NCBI RefSeq assembly: GCF_015330165.1
Contig: NZ_JADDXT010000002.1
Coordinates: 4,057,646 to 4,121,645 of the forward strand
Source of the DNA: Zobellia roscoffensis
GTDB lineage: Bacteria > Bacteroidota > Bacteroidia > Flavobacteriales > Flavobacteriaceae
Reading direction: 5' to 3'
DNA length: 64,000 nt
Positions within the stretch are counted from its first letter, which is position 1; every line of letters starts with the position of its first letter. The notes under the pieces were generated by a model. The model ran no database searches, was not told where the DNA came from, and worked only from the letters and a program-made list of their open reading frames with translations. The position numbers and the translations under genes were made by a program. Shown one piece after another: positions 7,510 to 16,630 of the stretch.

Positions 7510-10500
7510 ATGAAGCACATTTTTCTTTTAGTTTCACTTATATTTTTGTCTGGATTGAATGCTCAAAAAGCTAACGAAAAACCGAACAAAACCTATAAAA
7601 GCATTATCGAATTATCCAAAACAAAGAATTTTCAATCTTTAGTAAACGAAATTGACGCCTATTATTCAACGTCAGCTAAGCAGGAACGAAAAGATTATAA
7701 GAAATATATGCGTTGGAGAACATTTGCTGAAAATAGATTGGATGCCAATGGTGAAATTGCAAACATTGGTCAACTTAATTTTGAGGCCGCTTTAGAACAA
7801 AATATAAAGTTAAGGAAGGCTAATAAGAACGCATTTATATCTGCAAAGAATGGGGATGATTTGCGATGGGAAAATGTCATACATGAAGTACCGACAGAAC
7901 GTGGTCGAGTTGATTGTGTTGCTGTAGATCCTTCAAATTCAGATATTATTTACGCAGGAGCTAATACGGGTGGGGTTTGGAAAACTATAGATGGTGGTTT
8001 AAACTGGGTTCCACTAACCGATAATTTGCCAACACTAGGTACAACCAGTATCGTAATAGATCCTAATTCTCCGGTTAACAGTCGAAAAATCTATGTTCTT
8101 GTTGGTGACGGAGGATGGGGTAATCAATATCATAGTACAGGTATTTATGTTACAAACGATAGTGGGTCAACATGGTCTCCCCTTAGTTTGCAATTTGATG
8201 AGACAGTAAATAATCCCTCGGCAAGAAAATTGGTTATGGATCCAATGAATTCAGATATTCTGTATGCGGTTTTTTGGACATCAATTTACAAGACGCTAGA
8301 TGGTGGCAACACATGGACTAAATTAACTATTAGTAATACTAGTAATTATGGTTTTTATGACTTGGAAGTTTGCCCCAATGATAGCGAAACCTTATATGTT
8401 GTTGAACGTGATCAAATATTTCATAGATCTATTGATGGTGGAAATTCATGGAATGTTTCAACTATGCCTGGGGGAACAGTAACGAGTGGAGCCCAGACCG
8501 GAATCGCTGTTACAGCAGCTAATCCAAATGTGGTGTACTATTTAAGTATGGAAGCCAATAGCAGCGATAATTCTAAATTTCATGGAATTTACAAGTCAAC
8601 CGATAAGGGACAAACATTTTCTTTATTCGAAGATGATATGCCTGATGTTTGGTTTTTAAATCAAAAAAATGGGATGGCTGAAATTGTAGTTTCTCCAATT
8701 AATGAGAATGATATTTTTACCGGGAGCTTCTTTACGCATAGGTATAATTCAAGTACTGGTAATTTAGAGGCTATTGATAGTCAAAACGCCCATGTAGATG
8801 TTAGGGGTTTATATCTTATAAATGGAAGATTATTTAGTTGTAATGATGGAGGTCTTGATATGACCACCGACTTTGAAAACTGGGAAGATTTGTCTAACGG
8901 TATGTTGATTAAACAAATTTACGAGGTTGATACAGATAATAATGATTCAAGAAAAATTCTTCTAGGCACTCAAGATAATGGGTTTTCCTATGTTAATAAT
9001 GGTAATGAAGAAGTGATTTCCGGTGGAGACGCTTATTATGTTGCTGCTTCGAAATTGTTTGATCGAGTTTATTTTAATATTAATTATAGATTACTAGGTG
9101 CTGCAAATACCAACCCTAACGAATTAAAAAAAATGGAACCAAAAAACACAGGTAGTGGTCCTATGCTTGTTTATGATTCCTATTCACAAAACGGTTTAGA
9201 AACGGACGTTCTGTTATTAGCAGATGGTTTTGATATAAAAAGAATTTTAATAGACCAAGATTTTAATTTTAATTGGCAAAATTTAAGTAATGGTCAGTTT
9301 AGTGAAGGGTATACCCGTTGGGTTGGTTTCGATGTATCTGAAACAAATAAGAATTCTTTTTATGGTGTTTCTGCAAATGGAAATAATTGGAATTTAATAG
9401 TAAAATCTGAGAATTTGCTTAATGCTCAACCTACTTTCACCGATATTTCAGATGCTTTTCCGGAGATTGAAAATAAATTGACTAGTATAGTAATGAGTGA
9501 TAGCGAAACTGAAAAAATTTGGGTGGCTAGCGGAGGTTACACAGCTAATGAGAAAACGTTTTACTCTAGTGATGGAGGGCAAAATTGGATAAATATGTCG
9601 GAAGGATTGCCTAATACACCCGTGAACACTTTGGCTTATCAAAAACTGGACGATTCAGATGTTATTTATGCAGGAACCGATATAGGAGTCTATTACTATA
9701 TAAGCAATTTAAGTACAGCATGGATGCCCTATTGTCTTGAAACTTTACCGACCACCATTGTTAATTCACTAAAATATAATGGTAATGATGGACTGCTGAC
9801 TGCAGGAACTTTTGGTCGTGGAGTTTGGCAAATTGAAGCTCTTTCTGAGGTGCCCAATAACCTTGAAATTAGTCCTGAGACCCAGAATGTTGATGTTACT
9901 TCGGGCACTATAACCTACAGTGTTTCCTCAAATGTTGATTGGAGTGTGAGTGAAAGTTCTGATTGGCTGGAAGCAGTTAAAACAAATGATACTACACTGA
10001 CTGTTACGTATGATGAAAATATAATTACAGAAGATAGGATTGCAACAATATCGATTTCAGGTGGTGAACTTACCAATGAAATATTACTAATACAAAACGG
10101 TATAACGCCAAGTTTAGTAGTTTCCCCAAAAAACCTAACCGTAACTGCCGAAGCGGGTTCTGAAACTTATAGCGTTGCTTCAAATGTCGATTGGGATGTA
10201 AGTGAAATTTCGGATTGGTTAACGGTGGTTAAGACTGATGAGAATACCTTTACCGTAAATTATGACGAAAATATTAGTCAGGAAATGCGAATGGCAACAA
10301 TTAACATTACAGCTGATACTATATCAAGAACTATAAGTATTGAACAAAACTTTGTGGAAGATGATGTTTTTAATGAAAGTGAAATTACCATTCATCCAAA
10401 CCCGACAAGTAGTAAGTTTTACATTAAATCTAATAAAAATATAGCTTCTGAGTTTGATATTAATATCTATGACCTTACCGGAAAGAAAGTTATTTCGATA

Positions 10501-10626
10501 AGAGCAAATGAACTGCTTTCTGATGAACCATTGGAAGTAGAGATCTCCATCTTACAAGCAGGGCTATATGTTGTAAAGTTAAATAATATCGAAATTGAAA
10601 CACTTAAAAAAGTTTTAAAAAAGTAA
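7510..10626 (+). CDS. T9SS-exported Asp-box beta-propeller protein with two BACON domains
   Basis: 1038 residues with an N-terminal signal peptide (about 1-18, ending LNAQ). The central region carries repeated Asp-boxes: TIDGGLNW, NDSGSTW, TLDGGNTW, SIDGGNSW, STDKGQTF and SSDGGQNW. These mark a sialidase/VPS10/GH74-like propeller. Two BACON-type domains follow (about 785-860 and 870-945), each with a SSNVDW or ASNVDW core, commonly carbohydrate- or mucin-binding modules in Bacteroidota. The C-terminus (about 955-1038) is a type A T9SS sorting domain (IHPNPTSSKFYI ... VKLNN). It is therefore probably secreted through the Por machinery and anchored at the cell surface. A glycan substrate is likely but unproven; catalytic residues cannot be assigned by eye. 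Confidence 0.85.
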   Translation: MKHIFLLVSLIFLSGLNAQKANEKPNKTYKSIIELSKTKNFQSLVNEIDAYYSTSAKQERKDYKKYMRWRTFAENRLDANGEIANIGQLNFEAALEQNIKLRKANKNAFISAKNGDDLRWENVIHEVPTERGRVDCVAVDPSNSDIIYAGANTGGVWKTIDGGLNWVPLTDNLPTLGTTSIVIDPNSPVNSRKIYVLVGDGGWGNQYHSTGIYVTNDSGSTWSPLSLQFDETVNNPSARKLVMDPMNSDILYAVFWTSIYKTLDGGNTWTKLTISNTSNYGFYDLEVCPNDSETLYVVERDQIFHRSIDGGNSWNVSTMPGGTVTSGAQTGIAVTAANPNVVYYLSMEANSSDNSKFHGIYKSTDKGQTFSLFEDDMPDVWFLNQKNGMAEIVVSPINENDIFTGSFFTHRYNSSTGNLEAIDSQNAHVDVRGLYLINGRLFSCNDGGLDMTTDFENWEDLSNGMLIKQIYEVDTDNNDSRKILLGTQDNGFSYVNNGNEEVISGGDAYYVAASKLFDRVYFNINYRLLGAANTNPNELKKMEPKNTGSGPMLVYDSYSQNGLETDVLLLADGFDIKRILIDQDFNFNWQNLSNGQFSEGYTRWVGFDVSETNKNSFYGVSANGNNWNLIVKSENLLNAQPTFTDISDAFPEIENKLTSIVMSDSETEKIWVASGGYTANEKTFYSSDGGQNWINMSEGLPNTPVNTLAYQKLDDSDVIYAGTDIGVYYYISNLSTAWMPYCLETLPTTIVNSLKYNGNDGLLTAGTFGRGVWQIEALSEVPNNLEISPETQNVDVTSGTITYSVSSNVDWSVSESSDWLEAVKTNDTTLTVTYDENIITEDRIATISISGGELTNEILLIQNGITPSLVVSPKNLTVTAEAGSETYSVASNVDWDVSEISDWLTVVKTDENTFTVNYDENISQEMRMATINITADTISRTISIEQNFVEDDVFNESEITIHPNPTSSKFYIKSNKNIASEFDINIYDLTGKKVISIRANELLSDEPLEVEISILQAGLYVVKLNNIEIETLKKVLKK

Positions 10627-10791
10627 CGCGTAATATATAGTTGCAAAATTCGAAAGTTTAATTGCTTCGATTTTCATTATACACACGTTTTAGATTATTT
10701 GGGTTTTACTCAAAAATAATTTAACCTACGGATGGTATTTTACGGAAGCCTGTAATTGATAGATAAGAACTGGTTTGGGAAGCATTCAATC

Positions 10792-11391
10792 TCAATAATA
10801 CATCCTAAAATCCAGCACTTTACAGACATTGTAATGCCTTTGATGCAGCTCTTCTACGACCTCAAACATATCATCATCTTCTTTAAATAAATTAAAGAAT
10901 GCTTTATCAAGATTTGCACTGCTTACACCGTTAAAAGCATTTCCGTAGCCAGAAACTGCTTTGGCGTTTGTAATATCTAAAAAGTATTGAGCTTCTTCTT
11001 CGTCTAGGTCTAGAACTTTAGCATTTGAAAAATGGAGGATCTTACCTTTTAAACGACCTTCAAAAATTTCGGCAATTTCCTGTAATGTATAGTAGTAGTC
11101 GTTTAAGCAGATACTATTTGCTTCCCCATGCATTACTAAATAAATGATTTCATAATCCTTAAAATTATGATCATCCAACACCAATGCGTTTAGGCTTTCT
11201 TCTAGTCCTTCTATGGTATCGCACGTTTTGTAGATACTTGCAATGCCATATTTCATGGCGAGCTGTTCCAAGCTTTGTTGTGCTTCGGTAAGTTGTTCAG
11301 TTTCTATATCATCGACACCTTCTAAACAGTAAATGAAATGGTCTTCATCTGTTAATCGTTCTTGTGGTAATTGTCTTCTTTTTTCTAGCAA
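10792..11391 (-). CDS. DUF6642-like protein, CHAT/caspase-like fold with altered active site
   Basis: This 199-residue cytosolic protein starts with a FIYCLEG segment (about 19-25), then a His-Gly pair in LVMHGEAN (His88), then HFSNAKVLDLD (120-130) and a GYGN segment. Proteins I recall as DUF6642 have the same order: IYCLEG, then a HGE/HGEP histidine, then a GSCST segment carrying Cys, then CGY. The layout resembles the caspase-like CHAT His/Cys dyad. Here the position of the Cys is occupied by Ala124, so peptidase activity is unlikely. A second, frameshifted copy lies at 7294-6696 on the other side of the propeller gene. The gene has its own -7 box at 11429-11422. The function is unknown. 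Confidence 0.7.
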   Translation of the reverse strand: MLEKRRQLPQERLTDEDHFIYCLEGVDDIETEQLTEAQQSLEQLAMKYGIASIYKTCDTIEGLEESLNALVLDDHNFKDYEIIYLVMHGEANSICLNDYYYTLQEIAEIFEGRLKGKILHFSNAKVLDLDEEEAQYFLDITNAKAVSGYGNAFNGVSSANLDKAFFNLFKEDDDMFEVVEELHQRHYNVCKVLDFRMYY

Positions 11392-11421
11392 GCTTTTGTA
11401 TTATTTGGGGTGTATGAGATA

Positions 11422-11429
11422 CAAAATTA
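11422..11429 (-). promoter_or_regulatory. Flavobacterial -7 box for the intact DUF6642-like gene
   Basis: On the minus strand the sequence reads TAATTTTG, a full match to the Bacteroidota TAnnTTTG motif, 30 bases upstream of the ATG. No clear -33 TTG at standard spacing was seen. The frameshifted paralogue has TAATTTTA at the aligned place. Confidence 0.5.
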
Positions 11430-11768
11430 CTGTAACAATATTATTTTTTTAGTGTTTTCATTTTTTTTCTATACCATGCGCAATTGTTTTAAATAAAAGA
11501 GAATTCAGTTGTTTTCGGAGCTAATTTCTAATTTTGCAGATACTTCAATTACTTTGATTTCCACACGTGTAATATTTCCCCATCATCAATACCGAAACCA
11601 TTCATTGTCTATTTGTAGCTATCTATTTTAAGCAAATAGTTCTATCCAATAATCATGTAAACACAGTACTTACTGCAATATTTTAACAGTTTTTAAGTTA
11701 AATACAGGCTATTTGGTTACCAAAGAAATAACACCCGACCAACTAATTCTAACTGAACAATCTTCCCC
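11430..11768. other. Intergenic region, no gene seen
   Basis: AT-rich spacer between two divergent genes. Apart from the minus-strand promoter box listed separately and presumed upstream signals for the lipoprotein gene on the plus strand, I see no open frame, hairpin or repeat worth naming. Confidence 0.5.
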
Positions 11769-14700
11769 ATGAAATACCTACTTACCATAATTATATTATT
11801 TGCAATTCTCATTTCTTGTACTAATGACGACCATGAATTAGAAAAGGTCTCTATAGACCCAATTAAAAATGACACGATTGCTGTTGATACCGCAAATGTG
11901 GATATCATAGCGAGTACAGACCAAGAATTTGCTGCAAAAAATTTCGGGAGCCAGCAAACCAGTAGTTTCATTGGAAAAATTACTGATATTGACGGAACAT
12001 CCTTGGAAAAAGTCAAAATTACCATTGGTAACCAAACAACATTAACTGATGTTAATGGTGTTTTTAGCTTAAGTGAGGTTGCGGTACACGAGAAATTCGC
12101 ATTTATTAAAGCTGAAAAAGCAACATATATTTTAGGTTCCAGAACTATAGTTCCTTCTTCCAATGGCAGTAATGTTGCTAACATAACTCTTCTTAAAAGG
12201 AATAGCATTGAGACGATAAATACAGGAAAAGCATCAGAAGTGAGTTTACCAAATGGAGCCAAGGTAAATTTTGCCGGTAGTTTTATAGATGCTTCCGGTG
12301 CCGAATATTCCGGAAAAGTTGAGGTATCCATACATTATTTGGAACCGAACCAAACGACTACATTTTCTCAAATGCCAGGTTCTCTTTTTGGTAAAAGGGA
12401 AAACAATGAGCCATCCGCTATGGAAACTTATGGCATGTTAGCCATTAACTTATACTCCCCTGCTGGAGAGGTTTTAAATATATCCGAAGACACCCCTGCA
12501 GTATTACATTTTCCCGTTTCTACTACAACGCCAAATGCGCCTTCAACCATTCCTCTTTGGTATTTTGATGAAACGGTCGGGTATTGGAAAGAACAAGGAG
12601 TTGCCACAACTATTGATGGAATGTACGTTGCAGAAGTAACCCATTTTACTTGGTGGAACTGTGATTTACCTCTCAACTCTATTAGAGCATGTTTTGAATT
12701 GAAAAAAGACGTTATTCTACCAAATACCCGTTTTAAGATTACAACATCATCAGATGACCAGCTTATATATACCAGCACTACAGACGAGCAGGGTTTAAAC
12801 TGTGGTTTATTTCCGAAGAATGAAAAACTTACCGTTACCCTGCTTGGAGATTGTGATAATGAAAAACCGGAAGCATCTATAGAAATTGGGCCTTTTTTAG
12901 AGGATAGTCCATCTATTACAATTAATGTTACCGAATTGGCGGATTCCGCTTTTACTACTCTGGTTAGTACTGTAACTAATTGTAGTAATGCACCTTTAAC
13001 TAATGGATATGCCCTTTTATATTCAACCAATAACAGCGATGATTCTAAAATTCTTCCCATACGTAATGGTGAAATTGAACAGCAACTCGTATATTGTAAA
13101 GAAGGAAACTATAGCATGGTTGTAATTGACTTGGATACTAATGAAGTTTCTGATGAAACTACCCTAACTATTATTGAAAATGGCATTACCAATTTAGGAC
13201 AATTACAAACGTGTCCTGGTGAAGCAAGCAGCGTATTTGAAGGGTCTATAACTTTAACTACCCAAGAAGAACTAGATGCTTTTGGTGCTTTTGGGTATAG
13301 TGAGATTACCGGAGATATAAAGCTAGAAGGAAAAGAACATATTTTTTCTTTGGAAAGCTTAGCAACCTTAACCGCTATAGGAGGAAACTTGTATATAAAA
13401 TCTGGAGTTCAGAACTTGATAGGTTTAGAAAAACTAGAAACAATTGGTGGTGATTTTTCACTTCTTCAGAATTCAAATCTTACGTCTTTAGCCGCACTTG
13501 AAAATCTAACCTCTGTAGGTGGTCTTTTATGGATTGATATTAACAAAAACCTTACCACATTAACTGGTTTAGAAAGTCTAACTTCTGCTGGTAGTATTAT
13601 AATTAATAGCAATCAGAACCTTACCGCACTAACGGGACTAGAAAATTTGACCACTATTGATGAAAACTTATATGTTACCAATCATCTAAATCTAACGAAC
13701 CTCCAAGGTTTACAAAATATAACGTCAGTTGGGCTTGACTTAACTATTCAAGATAATGATAAACTAACTACAATTGAAGGGCTAGAAAGTCTAAATTCCG
13801 TTGGAAGAAATTTTAGAATTAATGGCAACCCGTTACTTACGACACTAACAGGTTTAGAAAATCTAAATTCAATTGGTGACATACTATTTATTGGTACTAG
13901 TTTTCGTCCTAACTCAAGTTTATCTAATTTTTGTGCTTTAACCAATTTAATTACTAATGGTACCCATGGTGATGTCAGAATTTCGGATAACCAATACAAC
14001 CCAACCTATAATGACCTTTATAATGGAGATTGTGATGAACACGCTCAAAGTGGAGGTATTTATGAAGGTTCTATTACGTTGACTACCCAAGCTGAAGTAG
14101 AAAATTTTGGAACCATTGGCTATACTGAAGTTACGGGTGATGTAATTATAGAGGATAGTGCTACGCCAACCATTACCTCTCTTGCAAACTTAGATTATTT
14201 GACAAAAATTGGAGGGTCTTTGACAATTTCTAAAACCGCCATAACCAATTTACAAGGTTTACAAAATCTCACTTCTATAGGGAACCGTTTAACCATTTCA
14301 AACAACAACAATCTTAACGTTCTTACAGGACTGGGTAATGTTACATCTATAGGAGGTCGTTACGTTACTATCACTAATAACAGTGCACTAACTTCGTTAA
14401 CAGGTCTAGAAAATATAACTGAAATCAATGGTGAGTTGCGGATATCTTATAACAGTATTACTTCGCTAGCAGGTCTAGATAATATTTCATCAATTGAACT
14501 TGCCCTGATCATTACTCAAAATAGGAATCTTACCTCGTTAAGCGGGTTAGATAATCTTACTTCTATTGGTCATGGCCTTGTTTTATCAGGTAGTGCCTAT
14601 AATACTGTTGGTCTGCAAATAGGGGCTAATCCTGAACTTACTACATTTAGTGGTCTAGACAATGTTACCACAATAAAAGGTGATTTAGAAATTAGAAATA

Positions 14701-15152
14701 ATGCAAAACTCATCTCTCTTGAAGGGTTAGAAAATATAACTGAGATTCAAGGTCATTTGAGTATTTCCAAAAACAGTCAACTTACATCTGTAAAGGGTTT
14801 GAATACTATTACTTCGGTCCTATACAATGTAGCTATTTGGAACAATTCGCGACTTAACTCTATTCTAGATTTGGAAAATATCACTTCAATTGGAGCAGCT
14901 TTATCACTGCACGAAAACGGAATCACCTCATTAAATGGCTTAGAAAAACTTATCTCCGTAGGCGACAAAATTATAATTGGTGCATCCTATGATGAAGATT
15001 TCAATTTGATATACGGCGGCAACTATTCACTAACTAATTTTTGTGGTATAACAAACTTAATTAAGAACGGAACATATACTGAGGTTTTGATTGAGGAGAA
15101 TGCTTACAACCCTACTACTAGTGACATTTATTCAGGTAGATGTTCACAGTAA
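11769..15152 (+). CDS. Large surface lipoprotein with two blocks of leucine-rich-like repeats
   Basis: 1127 residues. The N-terminus is a lipoprotein signal with Cys17 in ILISC followed by TNDD. A carboxypeptidase-regulatory-like fold follows (FIGKITDIDGTSLEKVKI at about 61), then a beta-rich middle domain containing YLEPNQTTTF and HFTWWNCD. From about residue 490 there are two blocks, each opening with SITLTTQxExxxFG and built from ~24-residue units of the form LTSLTGLENLTSIGG. Each block ends with a cysteine-bearing LSNFCALTNLI or LTNFCGITNLI segment. This unit resembles receptor-L-domain/BspA-like leucine-rich repeats of Bacteroidota surface proteins. A binding or adhesion role at the outer membrane is likely; the ligand is unknown. 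The aspartates after the Cys may favour surface exposure. Confidence 0.8.
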   Translation: MKYLLTIIILFAILISCTNDDHELEKVSIDPIKNDTIAVDTANVDIIASTDQEFAAKNFGSQQTSSFIGKITDIDGTSLEKVKITIGNQTTLTDVNGVFSLSEVAVHEKFAFIKAEKATYILGSRTIVPSSNGSNVANITLLKRNSIETINTGKASEVSLPNGAKVNFAGSFIDASGAEYSGKVEVSIHYLEPNQTTTFSQMPGSLFGKRENNEPSAMETYGMLAINLYSPAGEVLNISEDTPAVLHFPVSTTTPNAPSTIPLWYFDETVGYWKEQGVATTIDGMYVAEVTHFTWWNCDLPLNSIRACFELKKDVILPNTRFKITTSSDDQLIYTSTTDEQGLNCGLFPKNEKLTVTLLGDCDNEKPEASIEIGPFLEDSPSITINVTELADSAFTTLVSTVTNCSNAPLTNGYALLYSTNNSDDSKILPIRNGEIEQQLVYCKEGNYSMVVIDLDTNEVSDETTLTIIENGITNLGQLQTCPGEASSVFEGSITLTTQEELDAFGAFGYSEITGDIKLEGKEHIFSLESLATLTAIGGNLYIKSGVQNLIGLEKLETIGGDFSLLQNSNLTSLAALENLTSVGGLLWIDINKNLTTLTGLESLTSAGSIIINSNQNLTALTGLENLTTIDENLYVTNHLNLTNLQGLQNITSVGLDLTIQDNDKLTTIEGLESLNSVGRNFRINGNPLLTTLTGLENLNSIGDILFIGTSFRPNSSLSNFCALTNLITNGTHGDVRISDNQYNPTYNDLYNGDCDEHAQSGGIYEGSITLTTQAEVENFGTIGYTEVTGDVIIEDSATPTITSLANLDYLTKIGGSLTISKTAITNLQGLQNLTSIGNRLTISNNNNLNVLTGLGNVTSIGGRYVTITNNSALTSLTGLENITEINGELRISYNSITSLAGLDNISSIELALIITQNRNLTSLSGLDNLTSIGHGLVLSGSAYNTVGLQIGANPELTTFSGLDNVTTIKGDLEIRNNAKLISLEGLENITEIQGHLSISKNSQLTSVKGLNTITSVLYNVAIWNNSRLNSILDLENITSIGAALSLHENGITSLNGLEKLISVGDKIIIGASYDEDFNLIYGGNYSLTNFCGITNLIKNGTYTEVLIEENAYNPTTSDIYSGRCSQ

Positions 15153-15198
15153 TAATATAGTAAGAACAATTGCCAAGAATTTTATAAACTGTTCTAGC

Positions 15199-15645
15199 CT
15201 AGTTTTTTGGTGAGATTTTCTGACCCTTACTATTTAAAATCTGAAAATAACTGTATTTGAACGTAATGGTTTCTATTAGTATTTTAGTGTCTTGCGCATG
15301 AAGCTCCTCAATATTCCAGCCTATAGGTAAAGCTTGCTCAATAACCCAAGCGCTAATAACCTCATGTTTAGCATCTAACAATTTAACAGTGAAATTTTCA
15401 TGGACATATTTTTTATTATTGATAGTATCCATACACCAGGCAAGAAGTTTAGAGTTTGGTTCGTAAGCTCGCTTTAAAACAATATCTTGAAATTGAGCTA
15501 TGGGCTCTTTACGCGTGTCATCTTTTACAAGCTTTACGCTAAGTCCATCTACAGATTGAAATTTATGGTCTAAACCATATTTATTGTTATGGAAATCCAC
15601 AACAAAGTGCGTATTTAACGGCGGATATGTATTTAAGACTGCCAC
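15199..15645 (-). CDS. Contractile-tail tube-like protein (phage tail/eCIS gp19 family), second of pair
   Basis: A 148-residue protein with the layout of the T4 gp19-like tube family: an N-terminal FVVDF strand, a conserved VDGLSVKLV turn, IVLKRAY, and a C-terminal AWVIEQALPIGWNIEELHA then IETITFKY. It starts with GTG at 15645, which shares its first base with the last base of the upstream gene's stop (TAGTG), so the two are translationally coupled. It is more divergent than its partner. Tube proteins form the inner tube of phage tails and of extracellular contractile injection systems (eCIS), which often carry two or three tube paralogues. No sheath, baseplate, spike, tape-measure or ATPase gene is in this window, so the pair is isolated. 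Confidence 0.75.
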   Translation of the reverse strand: MAVLNTYPPLNTHFVVDFHNNKYGLDHKFQSVDGLSVKLVKDDTRKEPIAQFQDIVLKRAYEPNSKLLAWCMDTINNKKYVHENFTVKLLDAKHEVISAWVIEQALPIGWNIEELHAQDTKILIETITFKYSYFQILNSKGQKISPKN

Positions 15646-16076
15646 TATGTATGTTCAATTCTTAGACCTTCATGAGCAATCTCTAAAGTCTCAATAGCTA
15701 TTTCGCTATTAGTGCTATGCAGGTTTGTAGATTTAAGGCCTATGGGCCATGCAGATTTTACAACCCATACTACTACGGGTTCATGACTTTCATTTAAAAG
15801 CGAGATGGTAATATCTCGTTTTTCCACACTATTCAATTGAATGGTATTTAGCCATTCGTAATACTCGTTATCAGATTTAAAAACACCTCTCTTTAGTATA
15901 ATATTGGAATAGCGCCGCAAACCGGGAATTTTTAATGGAGCATCTTTTGGACTAGCACCCTCACGGTATTCAAGAACCTCTTGTTCAATATCTAAACCAG
16001 TGACCTCGGTAAAACCGATTCTAGTGCCTCCCCATTCGACTTTAAAATGAAAATTAACTAATGCATTTTCTGCCAT
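15645..16076 (-). CDS. Contractile-tail tube-like protein (phage tail/eCIS gp19 family), first of pair
   Basis: A 143-residue protein beginning FHFKVEWGG, with FTEVTGLDIEQEVLEYREG, IPGLRRYSNIILKRG, and a C-terminal VVKSAWPIGLKSTNLHS then IAIETLEIAHEGL. These are hallmarks of the conserved phage-tail-region protein family (TIGR02241; Afp1/Pvc1-type tube proteins). The family forms hexameric rings that stack into the tube of contractile injection devices. It is followed, with a one-base overlap, by a second tube-like gene. The three genes upstream on the same strand encode exported fibre-like proteins, but a 554-bp spacer separates them. Either the rest of an injection system is encoded elsewhere in the genome, or this is a remnant. 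Confidence 0.85.
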   Translation of the reverse strand: MAENALVNFHFKVEWGGTRIGFTEVTGLDIEQEVLEYREGASPKDAPLKIPGLRRYSNIILKRGVFKSDNEYYEWLNTIQLNSVEKRDITISLLNESHEPVVVWVVKSAWPIGLKSTNLHSTNSEIAIETLEIAHEGLRIEHT

Positions 16077-16462
16077 AATGATTGTTTTATGTTCTAATTA
16101 ACTTTTATAAGTAAACTGTATAATACAACTGCACAACGAAGAGATAAAAATGAATTCCTGTTCTCGCTTATATAAAATCTATAAATTCCAGAAAATTATT
16201 ACAACGAAAATAAGCTTAGCCTTTTCTTTTTAAATGAAATATGTATGTGTTGATAGAATTAGTGTGTATATGGACCCTTTGTAGCAAAATTCTCTTCACA
16301 ATAGTACCTTTTCCCCAACCATTAGAAAGCTAACTTTACCCCTTCGAAAGCCATTTTTTTAATTGGACCTTCAATATCATTTTTGTACACCCCTAAACAA
16401 TATTCGAGTAAATTAATTAATTAAGAATTTTGGGGATTACTCTTCTAGTAATTCTATTGCGT
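16077..16462. other. Intergenic region upstream of tube genes, no intact gene
   Basis: AT-rich spacer with no frame longer than a few dozen codons. It should contain the promoter of the tube gene pair on the minus strand; no convincing TAnnTTTG box at normal spacing was identified. Confidence 0.4.
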
Positions 16463-16576
16463 GATGCTCTTAATAAAAATTACAGGGTCACTATTGATTT
16501 TACCGCTTCTAAAGGAAACGATGTGCGACCAGCAGATAAGAATGGAGAAATAATTAGACTATGGATAACTAAATAA
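16463..16576 (+). pseudogene. Possible 3' remnant of a lost gene
   Basis: An open stretch on the plus strand reads DALNKNYRVTIDFTASKG then NDVRPADKNGEIIRLWITK and a stop at 16574-16576. It has the composition and charge pattern of a real C-terminus of a beta-rich protein, yet no start or upstream domain is found in frame (the frame closes shortly upstream). I read it as a leftover of a deleted or disrupted gene next to the tube/fibre cluster. Chance cannot be ruled out for 37 codons. Confidence 0.3.
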
Positions 16577-16630
16577 CAATCTAATAGGGTATATGACTTC
16601 TAAGAAGTATTCCATTAATCAGAACAAAAC

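Noticed and set aside
12428..13060. 210-codon open frame on the minus strand
   Set aside because: It lies wholly inside the large lipoprotein gene, has no family signature and reflects codon bias of the real plus-strand frame.
13200..15100. Regular short repeats that could suggest CRISPR or satellite DNA
   Set aside because: They are in frame and encode the leucine-rich-like units; spacing and sequence vary as in protein repeats, and there are no unique spacers.
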